This document shows, one piece after another, positions 22,686-34,523 of a DNA stretch of 64,000 bases. The DNA lies in assembly GCA_022559845.1 (NCBI GenBank), contig CM040118.1, forward strand, positions 160,104,331-160,168,330, given 5' to 3'. This DNA comes from Amorphophallus konjac (taxonomy: Eukaryota > Streptophyta > Magnoliopsida > Alismatales > Araceae). Under the pieces are notes generated by a model. It did not search any database and had not been told where the DNA came from. It saw only the letters and a list, made by a program, of their open reading frames with translations. A program made the translations under genes and the position numbers. The first letter of the stretch is position 1, and every line of letters starts with the position of its first letter.

Positions 22686-23300
22686 AACGGTCTAGCCCAT
22701 GACCGCCCAAAGGCCCACGGTCTCCCTTGGACCGTTTGGATCCACCCAGGGACAGAACGGTCTTATTCAGGCCGTTCAGAAGGTAAACGGTTCACGATGG
22801 ACTGCCCCAGAATATAAACGGTCTCCCTTGGGACCGTCCAACATATGGACTACATGAGACGCCAAACGGTCATCCTTAGACCGTTCGGGACATAAACGGT
22901 CTGACGATAAGTTGCTTGAGGAGTTGAACGGTCTCCCATGGGACCGCTAACCACTCAACGGCACAAAAACACCAAACGGTTATACCATGACTGTTGGGAA
23001 CATAAACGGTCTGATATGGACCACTTAAGGGACTAAACGGCCAGACTCGTGACCGCGTAGCCCCAAAACTATGCAACAGTCAAATCACAACGGTCAGAAA
23101 TACCTCGAAGACCACACTGGTCTCCAGGGTTAAACGGTCTACCGTAAGGCCGCGCAGGGGTAAGCGGTCTATCAAATGGCCGCTTACCTTGCCGACACTC
23201 CAAGGCATAAAACGGTCCACCTGGGGGCTGCGTAGGGATGAAACCGGTCTATCTGAGGCCGCTTAATGATAAAAACGGTCACTGTAAAACCGTTTACAGT
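22686..23300. repeat. Hairpin array in D's LTR (AAACGGTC/GACCGTTT cores)
   Basis: Roughly 14 imperfect inverted repeats lie at about 40-bp spacing, with a 5' arm AAACGGTC, a 6-9 base loop and a 3' arm GACCGTTT or a degraded form. The best units are at 22716-22739, 22864-22888, 22926-22947, 23161-23188 and 23274-23298. The unit at 23161 has TAAGCGG..CCGCTTA, a matched change in both arms. Confidence 0.85.
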
Positions 23301-23821
23301 CCGCGAAACTGAAAATGGTGGGAATGGCTCCAAAACTCCATTCCACGCCCCAATCACCTCCGGGTGATGGGGAAACAAAGGGGAAGCCTGTCCCCATGAT
23401 CCTGGGCACCCAATGGCGCCGTCAAACCACCATTTAACGCGGTAAAACTTTAGATCAGCGCTCAAACCCTAAATCATGGTTTTCCCGTCCCGAGCTCAAA
23501 TGAACCCCTCTCGACCTCCCGTTGGCCTAGAAATCGCGGGAAAGGAAAGCATGGAGCTAGGGGACCGTCACCCTACCTCGGGGTCACCCGAAACGCGGCG
23601 GATCACCGCCGATCGCCATCTTCCCACGAACCACGCACGCTGCCGCGATCGCCACACCGCCAACGCCGTCACCGCGCCGTCACCTCACCGCCGTCTGCAG
23701 CCGGGGAGAGGGTCGCTGCCGCGTCCACGGGAGAGGGGGAAAGGAGGGCGTCAGTTCGTTCACGGGAGGAAGAAGGAGGAAGAAGATGAAAGAAAGAAGA
23801 ATAGAAAAAGAAAAAGAAAAT

Positions 23822-23833
23822 GGGTTTATATAG
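23822..23833 (-). promoter_or_regulatory. Element D TATA box
   Basis: The minus strand reads CTATATAAACCC about 250 bp into the LTR in D's orientation. It is a good plant TATA match and places the hairpin array in the transcribed part. Confidence 0.65.
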
Positions 23834-24079
23834 AAAATCTTGATTTTCTAAAAAATACAAAAAAATAGAAAAATACACCTCCGTGATCCTCGAAACACGT
23901 TGATTGCTGTGGTATCGTCCCGGAGTAGGAGAACGCTACAGTTCGCTCGCAAATGCGTTTCGCAGGTCCTGTCAGGGAAAGCACGTGAAAACCACAAAAC
24001 ACGTCCCGAGACTCCCAAAAGCGATCCGAAACCCACGGATCCAGATCCGAAAAGTGTTCGAAAGATCCAGGGCATTACA

Positions 24080-24304
24080 TCTAAGATATATCTATGCATT
24101 CAGAGGAATGTTCAGTGGCCCTGTGGACTTGTGTTTGGAATAGGAAACCCCAATACGTGTGATGACTTTCCTTGTTGTATATTTATGTAGTGGCCCACAT
24201 TGGGTATTCTACCTTTTCATTTGGCCTTCTCATAGAGTTATTTAAGGTTTTATTTACTTGGGAAAAAGGCCTATTTCTTTATCATTTTTATCCGGGATGC
24301 TACA
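24080..24304 (-). mobile_element. Element E 3' LTR remnant
   Basis: This is about 90 percent or more identical to 47547-47766, the same end of the 5' LTR. It ends GATGCTACA on the plus strand, so the minus strand LTR starts TGTAGCATC. It is truncated by element D at 24079. Confidence 0.93.
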
Positions 24305-24321
24305 TCCTCCCCTACTTAAAA
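24305..24321 (-). promoter_or_regulatory. Element E polypurine tract
   Basis: The minus strand reads TTTTAAGTAGGGGAGGA immediately before the LTR start TGTAGC. Element F has the same tract with one change in the G run. Confidence 0.85.
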
Positions 24322-24382
24322 GAATTTGGTCCCCAAATTCAATATATGTGGAGACATGGAAGGGTGAGAAGTACTTATAGAC

Positions 24383-26464
24383 TAGAATAGTTCTAGAAAT
24401 CTCCTTCTCATTGACTCCTCGATTTTCCATGTAGCTTCTTGCTCTAAGCATCGATTCCATTAGATTTTCACCATAGGGATCGTCTTGTTCCTTAGAACTC
24501 GGACTTCTCGGTCGAGGATCTTCATTGGCTTCTGCTCATAGGTAAGGTACTTTTGTATTACCAAGTCAGTGTGGTCGATGATGTGGAGAGGATCGTGCAC
24601 ATACTTCTTCAGCATAGAAATATGGAATACATTGTGCACCTCCGATAGTTGTGAAGGCAAGGCAATGCGGTAAGCCACCTCACCCACTTTTTCCAGCACT
24701 TCGAATAGACCGATAAATCTCGGTGTAAGCTTACCCTTGACACCGAATCTTCTGATACCTCGGACGGGAGATACCTTGAGAAAAACATGATCTCCAACTT
24801 GAAATTCCAGATCTCTCCTCCTGTTGTCAGCATATGATTTTTGCCTGGACTGTGCTATCTTTAGCCTTTCTCGAATGAGGTGTATCTTCTCGGTTGAATC
24901 TCTTACCATATCTGGGCCTAGAATCTATTTTTCACCGACTTCATCCCAGCATATTGGAGATTGACAACTCTTGCCATAAAGTGCCTTGAAAGGTGCCATT
25001 TGGATACTGGCTTGATAGCTGTTGTTATATGCAAACTCGGCTAGGGGTAAGTGGTCTACCAGCTTCCGCCAAAGTCTATAATACATGCCCTTAACATATC
25101 TTCAACCACTTGATTTGTCCTTTCAGTCTGTCCATCGGTCTGGGGATGGAAAGCCGTGTTGAAGTTGAGTTTCGTCCCCAGAGATTGTTGTAGACTCTTC
25201 CAGAAATGAGAGGTAAAGCGAGGGTCTCGGTCGGATACGATCGACAAAGGAACTCCATGCAATCTGATCATCTCCTTGATATACAAAGCAACAAGGATAT
25301 CAACTGACCATCGGCTCTTGATGGGCAAGAAATGAGCCGGTTTAGTTAGGTGGTCGATGATTACCCAAATTCCATCATGTCCGCTCCTAGACTTGGGCAA
25401 GCCCATGATAAAGTCCATGCCGATGTCTTCCCACTTCCACTTGGGAATATCAAGCGGATGTAGTTTTCCGACAGGTTTCTGATGTTCTGCCTCCACTTGT
25501 TGGCAAGTCAGGCAGCGAGATACAAAGTCCGCTACCTCTCTTTTCATATTAGGCCACCATAAAGTTCTTTTCAAGTCTTGGTACATCTTAGTGCCTCTAG
25601 GGTGGATCGTGTACCTCGATCGATGAGCTTCTTCAAGCACCTTCTTTTTCAACTCCGGACAGTCGGGTACACATGTCCGTTCATGAAATTGCAATCTACC
25701 ATTGGGTGCCAGCTTGAAATCAAGTCTCTCGTCCAGCTTGCCTTTTATCTCCACCAGTGTGGGATCTTTCTCTTGTAGCTTCTTAATTTCAGGTAGCAAA
25801 TCTGGATGTAGACTCATATGGGAAATAATAATACACCCGTTCTTCTCATCTGTATTGATATTGAGCTCAGAGAATTTCTCCAGCAACTTCTATTCTTGAA
25901 TCATACAATTTGCCAATATTGCTCTCGGCTTTCGACTAAGGGCATCAGCTATGGAATTACCCTTACCAGGATGGTATTATATGGTGAAGTTGAAATCCTT
26001 GAGATACTCAAGCCATCGCCTTTGCCACATGTTAAGCTCCTTTTGGGAGAATAAATACTTGAGGCTCTTGTGATCGGAGTATACAGTGAATCGTTCTCCG
26101 TAGAGATAGTGTCTCCAGATCTTCAAAGCAAATACCACCGCGGCCAGCTCTAGGTCATGCACCGGGTAGTTCTCTTCGTACTTCTTTAGTTGCCGGGAAG
26201 AGTATGCGATGACTCTCCCATTTTGCATCAATACACATCCGAGGCCAATACCAGAAGCATCGGTATATACCTCATACTTTTCTCTTTCGATTGGCAATGA
26301 TAAGACTGGAGCAGTGGTCAAGTGATCTTTTAAAGTTTGGAAACTCTTCTCACAGCCTTCCTTCCACTCATAAGGTATTTCCTTGCGAGTCAATCGGGTG
26401 AGAGGAACAACAATTCTTGAAAAGTCCTTGATGAAATGTCGGTAATAACCAGCTAGCCCCAAGA
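24383..26464 (-). pseudogene. pol: Element E pol, C-terminal half: RT end, RNase H, integrase, chromodomain-like tail
   Basis: Coming from the right, the frame gives [12 protein letters not shown] (RT connection), the RNase H core [16 protein letters not shown] and [20 protein letters not shown] (26462-25977). Then follows integrase with its HHCC zinc finger ([17 protein letters not shown]) and catalytic core words [20 protein letters not shown] and [11 protein letters not shown] (25886-25056), and the integrase C-terminal domain with [13 protein letters not shown] (24909-24460). After a stop at about 24460 the frame continues through a chromodomain-like tail (QEATWKIEESMRRRF). Stops also lie near 25887 and between 25056 and 24909. 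The catalytic acidic residues shown are present, but the protein is cut by G on its N-terminal side. Confidence 0.9.
26460..26464. repeat. Target site duplication of element G (CAAGA; second copy 41991-41995)
   Basis: CAAGA precedes TGTTGTG at 26465 and follows CTCAACA at 41990. Removing G and one copy restores the frame of E's pol, as judged from element F. Confidence 0.95.
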
Positions 26465-28176
26465 TGTTGTGTCCCCTGGTTTTGATGATAACAAATCATA
26501 AATCATTAGTAGACATTTGAGGAATATCTAACATGTTTAGGTTTAATGAATAGACTAAACAAGTGCAGGAGAATTTCTCTAAGTGATGTCTAGACACCAT
26601 CTGATGATGTCTCGACACATCTAGAAGAGATCGTGCTGATATTCGAATAGTTGAGCTCCAGTAGAAAAGAATGTGTCGACACATCTAACCAATGTCTCGA
26701 CACCTCTAGAAGAAATCAAGCTGAAGTTGTTGTCTATCTGGCCTATGGATTAATTGATGTCTCTACACACTGAGTGAAAAGTGTCGACACACCTCAAGCC
26801 TCACGTCTCTATGGCGGACGTGTCTCGACACCTTCGTGCGATGACTCAGATCCTGGCGCGCAATGACTCGACACCTTCGTGTGGCAACTCTGCACATGAT
26901 GCACATGTCTCGACACCATTTGACAATGTCTCGACCCAGTCATGGTGTTATCTCGGAACCAAGCACATATGTCTCGACACACTGTGTGGAAAGTGTCAAC
27001 ACATTCGTGTTCGACCAGAACGGGTCTGAATCTGATAGAAGCCATTTTTAAGATCCAGAACTTGTCCTGGAGGATCCGTTCAGTCTGGAAAAAGCCATCA
27101 AAGAGGCTACTCTATCAGAGGATGATGGTCTGGCAGAGAAATCCCCTGAAAAGATTGTACCTTGGCTGATATGGTCTCCTACCTACCAACATATCTGCAG
27201 ACATGACAGAAAGAGAGTCAACTTGGCAAATAGAAGCAAATCAAATTATGTGGATGTGACATTCTGGGTTTAGCTTGAAAAGTGGACAACGTTGGTGTCA
27301 CTGAAGAACACCAATATATCAGGAGCATGAGCTCCAGTTCAAAGAAGGCAAGCAAGCATAGAAAAGAAAAGTAAGAAGCTTTCTGATGAAGTTATCTTCT
27401 TCCTTGTGATGCTGCTGGCATGAGTGCAGCAAAAAGAAGACGATCCTCTTCCTCACAATGATAAATCTTCTTGCAAGCAGGAAGGCTTTGTGAAGATCCG
27501 TCCAGAACCCTTGAAAGCTGAAAGTTAAATCATACTTCTCTCGCAAGGGTTGTGGTGAAGAACCAGGAAGAACAAGATGAGAGCCAATGAGCCCTCAAGT
27601 TCTTTCTCAGACAGGAGACTTCTTTCTCATAGTGCTTCATTACGATACTCTATCTGGCTGTTTCATTTTCCGTTTGCTTTTCTTCAAAACACACTCTATA
27701 TCATTTGTTCCCTACTTGCGAGTAGGAAGACGGACGGTGTGGTCACCAGTCTATGTGTTTTGGGGTGTGATCCCTCAAGCTGTTTGGCAACGGAGTGTTT
27801 TGGGGTGTGACCCCTCAAGCTGTGTGGCAGCAGAGTTGTGAGAGTGTATCTCTCTGATAGAAGCTATGAATCAGCTGTTGTGATTTTGCACTAGTGAAGC
27901 CTCACCGTGTTGTGTGAGGGGTGGACGTAGGTCTCTAGATTGAGACCGAACCACCTTAAAGATTGTGTCTTGTGGTTTGATTTCCTTTATGTGCTAGCGG
28001 TAGAAACTTGGTAGGACCGTTCATGGATATCATTTGTGTGTCCAACCTCTTAGCTATTAACTAATTTCTATATCATTATCATCTGTGTTAGATCTTGTTT
28101 TATTTCCGCAAAGAAGGGCAAAAAGGGGCTGATCTATTCACCCCTCCCCTCTAGATCTGCATATCACCACTCAACA
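26465..28176 (+). mobile_element. Element G 5' LTR (1712 bp)
   Basis: It starts TGTTGTGTCCCC and ends CACTCAACA. It contains about a dozen copies of GTCTCGACACC, TGTCGACAC or close variants between about 26580 and 27010. No convincing TATA box was found. Confidence 0.95.
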
Positions 28177-28178
28177 CG

Positions 28179-28190
28179 TGGTATCAGAGC
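28179..28190 (+). promoter_or_regulatory. Element G primer binding site
   Basis: TGGTATCAGAGC, a full 12-base match to the initiator tRNA-Met complement, starts two bases after the LTR. Confidence 0.93.
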
Positions 28191-28202
28191 TAGTCTCTCT
28201 GT

Positions 28203-30412
28203 ATGTGGGCTAACGACCATGAGAGAGCTGGTGATATGGCACCTAAAGGTCCTATGGCTAAAAGACATTCCGTAAATAGACCTCCCTTTTTCACTGGGAC
28301 AAATTATCCTTACTGGAAAAACCGCTTGCATGTCTTCATTAGAGCCCAGGATCATGAAGTCTGGCGAGTGATCAGTAAGGGACCATTTGAGCTGCCTTCG
28401 GACGAAGATACATGGACAAAAGAACAGATCAGGCAATCAATGCTGAACTGGGGTGCCAAGCACATCATGCAGTGCTCCCTTCATCCAACAGAGCACTCAA
28501 GGGTGTCAACTTGCACCACTGCAAAGGAAATGTGGGACCGCCTTGAGGTAATATATGAAGGGACACAGAAGGTACGTGCAACCAAAGCAAACATGTTAGT
28601 GTCTGAATATGAAAAGTTTAGAATGAAATCTGATGAGTCCATTTCGGACATGTATGCTAGGCTAACCGTGCTCACTAATGGCTTGACTGAGCTAGGTAAG
28701 ACCTGTTCTGAGCAGGAGATAGTAAGGAAGATTCTGAGATCACTAACTCCTATTTGGCATACAAAGGCCACAGTGGTTGAAGAATCAAAAGACTTAACTA
28801 CCATCAAGGTAGAAGAACTCATAGGGTCCGTGATGACCTATGAGATGAACCGGAATAACAAAGAGGCTGAGGTAAGAAAAAAGAAGTCTCTGGCTCTTAA
28901 AGCTGGACCAAGCACTAAGGACTTATCTGAAGATGGAGAGCCTTCAAGTAGCAATACTGAAGAGGATGAGGTTGGTCTATTTACAAGGAACTTCAAAAGA
29001 TTTTTAAGAAAGGAAAGTACAGACTTCACTAAGAAGAAGCCCCAGGTAAAAAGAGGTTTCAGGCCAAGTCTTGAAAATGTTAAAAAGTCTGAAAAGCTTG
29101 TCTGCTACTCTTGCAGGAAACCAGGACACATCAAGTCTGAGTGTCCAGAAGGAGCTAAGAAGGCTATGCCCAGGTGGAAGAGCAAGAAGAAGCAGGCCAT
29201 GGTGTGCACTTGGAGTGATGAAGAAGAGGAAGAGACTGAAGACAACTCCTCTGAGGAAGAAAAAGATGATCTCTGCCTAATGGCCAAAGGAAAAAATGGC
29301 CGCGAGGTGAGCTCTCCCTTTGAGGACTTCTCTACTGATGATTGGGAACAAGCTTACTTCGAATTGATGGATAAGTATGAAGTGTACAGAAAAGAAAACA
29401 AAACCTTAAAGAAGAAGGTTGACTCCTGTAGCCAAGATAAAACTCTCAATGAAAAGATAATCTCTCTAGAATCTGAAATTGAGGATCTAAGAAAAATGAA
29501 TGAAAATCTTGAAGAAGGAAGAAAAGAGATGAAAGATTTGGAGGATGAAAATGAAAGACTGAGAGATGAAATTGATGAACTGAAGCTAAAGATGCAAAGC
29601 TATGTGAAGGACAACAATCTGTGCAATGAAAAATCAGATGCCTTCAAACAAGTCAATTCACAACTACTGAAAGAAAATGAAAAACTTCAGAAGGACCTAG
29701 CAGATAAACAAACCGCTCTTGAAAAATTTGTTGATGGAAGTGAAAACTTGAATGCCCTGCTAGGAACTAAAATAAACTTCAACAGAGAAGGGCTAGGGTA
29801 TGAGCCAACCAAGAAGAAAACTTTTGGCTTAAAAACTACCACCTTTGTTTCATCTTCTGAAGCATCAACCTCCAAAACAATACACCATGAAAATGTTGAA
29901 AACAAAGGAAAAGAAAAAGTAAGAGAATCAATCAACAAAACTTCTCAACAACCCAAAAGGGTAACCAACAATCTCAAACAGGCCGACACCCATCCAAGCA
30001 TCAGCCTGCACATTCCAATAGAAGAAACAATTACAATGTTGGAACAAGTCGCAACAATCCACGAAACAGGTCGACACCCACATGGTCAAACGCCCAACAT
30101 TACCCCATGTTTGCACCAACAGGTCGACACTATCAGTACAGGAGGTCGACACATCCTTCATCCAGAAACAACTATAGATGGATAGGATGTGAGACAGGTC
30201 GAGACTTTACCTTCTATAGGTCGACGTCTCCATGGGTTAGGAGTAGTTATGTTCCCTACGGTCATAGGTTCACTCAACCTCAACAGCCTAGGCACTATAA
30301 CACCTCCTATTCCTCTAGACCAACCAACTGGAACAAATGGTCTAACAAACAATCCTTTTCCACCATTCCCAAAAATCATAAAGTCCAAAAGACTAAGGAG
30401 AAGAAAAACTAG
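28203..30412 (+). CDS. gag: Element G Gag (copia/SIRE type), long, one late frameshift
   Basis: This is the particle protein of the copia element. The frame is open for 660 codons to 30185; ATG 28236 (MAPKGPMAKRHS) is the likelier start. Domains in order are the copia Gag core (PPFFTGTNYPYWKNRLHVFI through about residue 210, UBN2-like), a basic stretch, a CCHC knuckle CYSCRKPGHIKSEC at about residues 301-314, an acidic run (about 338-358), and a long heptad-rich coiled coil at about 395-525 (ENKTLKKKVDSC to LADKQTALEKF). Near 30000-30110 the natural frame shifts to the one that reads on as YPMFAPTGRHYQYRR to 30412. Unlike pol, this ORF has no internal stop before that point. The long coiled coil is typical of SIRE-type Gags. 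Confidence 0.9.
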
Positions 30413-30541
30413 AACTCCCAGCAAAGCAAAAATGCGAAGAAAGTCTGGATTTCAAAATCTGTGTTATCATGCTTTACGAAAATGAAAAAATTATTGGGAC
30501 CCAATTATCCTTGGGTTCCAAACATTGTCACTTAATTCCTT

Positions 30542-33500
30542 GTGCAGGAGTGTCTTGCAGCCATGCACAACCATTGGTATCTTGACAGTGGCTGCTCAAG
30601 ACACATGATTGGAGATAGAACCAAATTCTGTCTCCTGCTTGAAAAGGAAGTTGGACATGTCACATTTGGAGGAAACAACAAAGGAAAGATCATCGGTACA
30701 GGTAAAGTTGGTAAGAACCCCCTCCAACTCAATTGATAATGTATTACTTGTTGATGGTATGGAGTACAATTTGCTGAGCATAAGTCAACTATGTGATAAA
30801 GGTCACACTGTAGTCTTTGACTCTAATGAATGTAAGATATTGTAACCTAATTCAAAAGAAATCAAGTTTTCTGGTAAAAGAGTCAATAACGTGTACATGA
30901 TTGACTTAGATGACCCTGCTCACATCAATCTTTGTCTTGCTGCATCCAAATCTGAATTAGCATGTTTGTGGCATCGCAAACTAGGTCATGTTAGCTACAA
31001 TACACTTCATAAATTGGTGAAGCATTCAATTGTCAAAGGTCTGCCTGAAATAAAATTCAAACTGAACACTAAGATTTGTGATGCATGTGCTCAAGGAAAA
31101 TAAACTAGAAAGTCATTTAAAAGTGGAACTGAAAACTCATCATCTAAACCACTTGAACTAATCCATATGGACTTGTTTGGTCCAACCAAAATAGCTAGCT
31201 TAAGTGGTAAAAGATACGGTTATGTCTTAGTAGATGACTTTACTAGATTCACTTTGGTATTTTATCTTGCACATAAAAATAATGCCTTTGATGAGTTTCA
31301 GGCACTGTATATACAAGTGAAGCAAGACGGTAAGTTTAAGATTTTCAACATAATTTCAGATCATGGTGGTGAATTTGACAATGCTGACTTTGAAAATTTG
31401 TGTAGGTCTGAAGGAATCATTCACAAGTTTTCATCACCAAGGACCCCTGAATAAAATGGGATAGTTGAGAGGAAGAACAGAACTCTCATAGAGATGGCAT
31501 GCACAATGCTGGCTGAAATGCATCTACCTAGGAGATTTTGGGCAGAAGTGGTAAACACTGCATGTTATATCATCAACCGCTCAATGGTAAGGCCACTCAC
31601 CAAAATGACTCCGTATGAGCTACTAAAAGGTAAAAGGCCATCTCTCTTGCACATGAAAGTTTTTGGGTCAAAATGCTTTGTTCATAACAATGATAAAAGA
31701 GCTCTGGACAAGTTTGAGCCCAAGAGCGAAGAAGGGATATTCCTTGGGTACTCTGATAAGTCTAGAGCTTATAGAGTCTATAATCTTAAAACCCTTTGTG
31801 TGTAAGAATCTCCTCACATCACCTTTGATAAGATTGATCATGTCAACACTTGCAGGGAAGATGATGATGGGGAATTTCTAAACATAAAAGGAAAAAAGGA
31901 ACTTCAACATGAGGAGACACAAGCAAATGAAGACCAAGAAGGGCCAAGCAATGATCCAGTCACTGAAGCAGATGAAGGTAACACTCAACCTGATTTAAGA
32001 GTGTTAAAAGACCATCCCTTAGAAAACATCTTAGGTAATCTGCATGACCGAACCAAAACTAGGTCTTATTTCAAAATTATGGATGAAATTGAACAACTTG
32101 CTCTTGTATCTCAAACTGAACCCAAAAATGTTATAGAGGCCTTAAAAGATGATAACTGGATAAACTCCATGCATGATGAATTAAACCAGTTTGAAAGAAA
32201 TAAAGTTTGGCATCTAGTTCCCAGGCCTCAAGAGAAATCAGTCATAGGAACTAAATTGGTTTTCAGAAATAAACTTAGTGAAGATGGAAAGATAATAAGA
32301 AATAAATCTAGATTGGTGGCTCAGGGGTATAATCAAGAATTTGACATAGATTATGAAGAATCTTTTGCACCTGTTGCTAGACTAGAGGCCATTAGAATTT
32401 TGCTAGCATTTGCATGTTCTCATAAAATCAAACTGCAGCAAATGGATGTTAAGAGTGCTTTTCTAAATGGTCTTATTAAAGAAGAAGTCTATGTAGAGCA
32501 ACCCCCTGGTTTTGAATGCACATATTTCAAATATCATGTTTATAAGTTGGACAAGGCTTTATATGGCTTGAAGTAGGCACCTAGAGCTTGGTATGACAGA
32601 CTAAGCTCATACCTCACCGAACAAGGGTATTCAAGAGGTAATGTATACCATACACTATTCACCAAGAAACAAGGTAAGGATATCATGATAGTTCAGATTT
32701 ATGTGGATGATATAGTGTTTGGGTCCACTAAACCTCAAATGTGTGAGGAGTTTGCAAAACTCATGACCAATGAATTTGAAATGAGTCTCATGGGTGAGCT
32801 TCAATTCTTTCTTGGCTTGCAGATTAATCAAAGCAATGAAGGCTGTTTTATCAATCAAGCCAAATATGTGAAGGAGTTGCTGAAGAAGTTTGATCTGACA
32901 AACTACAAACCATTAGGAACTCCAATGGAGACTGCTACTTCATTGGATGCAGATGAACAAGGTACACTTGTAGATGCAAAGAGATACAGAGGTATGATAG
33001 GGTCATTACTCTATCTAACTGCATCTAGACTAGACATTCAGTTTAGTGTTTACTTTTGTGCTAGATTTCAGTCTAGTCCTAGATAGTCCCACTTGACTGC
33101 TGTCAAGTGTATTTTTAGATACCTTGCTGGCACTCAAGAATTGGGATTATGGTATCCTGCATCCTGTGAACTTTCACTTATTTCTTATTCAGATGCAGAT
33201 TATGCTGGATGTAAACTGGACTGCAAGAGCACTAGTGGCTATTGCCAATTTCTTAGTGGGTGTTTGGTTTCTTAGGCCTCCAAGAAACAGCACTCGGTTG
33301 CCCTCTCAACTGCAGAGGCAAAATATGTTACTGCAGGGAGTTGTGACATCCAAGTACTGTGGATCAAACACCAACTCCAAGACTATCAAATAGATCTTGG
33401 CTGTGTTCCCATTCTGTGTGACAACACAAGTGCTATAAATCTTGTAAAGAATCCAGTCATGCACTCTAGGACTAAACACATTGAAATTAGACATCATTTT

Positions 33501-33656
33501 ATAAGGGATGAAGTCCTCAAAAATCACTTTGAGCTCTATTTTGTTGACTCAGAAAATCAGATTATAGATATCTTCATAAAACCCTTAAGCAATGACAGGT
33601 TTTCAATATTAAGAAGAGAGCTCGGTCTATACAGACCTCAATCCAAACAGGTTTGA
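30542..33656 (+). pseudogene. pol: Element G pol (copia): protease, integrase, RT, RNase H, with seven internal stops
   Basis: The polyprotein lies in one frame from about 30715 to 33656, after one frameshift downstream of protease. Protease shows WYLDSGCSRHMIGD (catalytic Asp at 30584). Pre-integrase shows WHRKLGHVSYNTLH and CDAC. Integrase shows HMDLFGP, SDHGGEFDN and ERKNRT. RT shows [24 protein letters not shown] and YVDDIVFG (near 32698). RNase H shows YSDADYAGC and STAEAKY. In-frame stops are TAA at 30843, 31101, 31452 and 31803, and TAG at 32574, 33084 and 33273. Several fall where copia proteins have Gln (PxQNG and GLKQAPRAW contexts) and one where they have Trp, which fits C-to-T and G-to-A decay. 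It cannot make a working polyprotein. Confidence 0.93.
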
Positions 33657-34523
33657 GCTATCTATTCCTTTTTCAGTTCTCAAGTTACTTGTCTTTGCTA
33701 TGATTGGAACAAGCATGTCTACTTTGATCTGGAACTGGTCTATTAGCTGTATAAACCATGCTTTGAATGTTGGTCACACTCAGGGAGAGCTTGTGTGCAT
33801 TTCTAGCTATTTTTGATTGTATATCATCTCTTGACTAAATGGAATATCAAATGTCGAGAAGTGGAAAGACATGTCACGCCTGTCAGGAAACTCTCTTCAT
33901 GCGTGAGGACAGGCCTCTGCCAAGTACCATAAGTCAGAAATGCATGTTGTTAACTGTATAGTTCATTTCTAGTGCATAAGCATGTTTAAAGCTTTAGCAT
34001 CCAACAAAGCACATCTCAGTGGCAGCAAAGAGATAAAACCATTGTTGAATGATTGTCTGAAAAAAGAAAGTCAGAGGAACTGGCAGTAGAAGCTGGCAGA
34101 TGTATTTTCAGAAATAAAGTATCACACAGAAACTGGCTGAGCATAGTTCAAGTGGACAGTCATGTGTCGAGACATGCAGAACAAAGTCTACTAAATAGGT
34201 CGACACTTTCCCAGTCATGTGTCGACACGAGGAGGGCAATGGCTTAATAAAAGTCGGTGCACATCATGAGTATGGTCGGTGCATGTTGTGATTATGGCAC
34301 AACAAGGTCAGTGCATAGTAGTTAAGGTCTATGCTTGTTTCAATTTATACTCTACATGAGTCTATGCATATCTGGTGTTAATGCTACAAATTCCTTGCAA
34401 AGGCTACGCCTCCTCTAGGCAGGTCGACACCCCCACAGAATGTGTCGACATTGTCACTAAGCCATTCTTGGGTTTGAAGATCCAATGGAGAGTTTTTATG
34501 ATTCCTTCTTCTCACTACCTCCT
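33657..34523 (+). other. Element G spacer after pol, part 1
   Basis: This is non-coding, 0.87 kb. It carries several copies of the TGTCGACAC/GTCGACACC words (34165-34230, 34420-34450). The second part of the spacer is at 36459-37562, after element H. Confidence 0.7.
34519..34523. repeat. Target site duplication of element H (CTCCT; second copy 36454-36458)
   Basis: CTCCT precedes TGATGGG at 34524 and follows GCATCA at 36453. Confidence 0.95.

Larger units (their letters stand above)
21433..24079 (-). mobile_element. Element D 5' LTR (2647 bp), inserted in E's 3' LTR
   Basis: It begins TGTAACGACCC and ends GGGCATTACA on the plus strand (TGTAA/TTACA terminal repeats). The left end abuts D's primer site. 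The right end abuts E's LTR at TCTAA, the expected target duplication, whose partner is off the window; the uninterrupted E copy at about 47545 shows the continuous target. It holds a hairpin array at 22686-23300. D's other LTR lies left of the window. Confidence 0.92.

Noticed and set aside
22686..23300. Regularly spaced repeats resembling a CRISPR array
   Set aside because: Repeats are short imperfect hairpins with variable spacing in a eukaryotic LTR, without constant repeats, unique spacers or cas genes.
23476..23868. 130-codon plus-strand ORF ending in a Lys/Arg-rich tail
   Set aside because: It runs antisense through D's LTR across its TATA box and has no recognisable domain.
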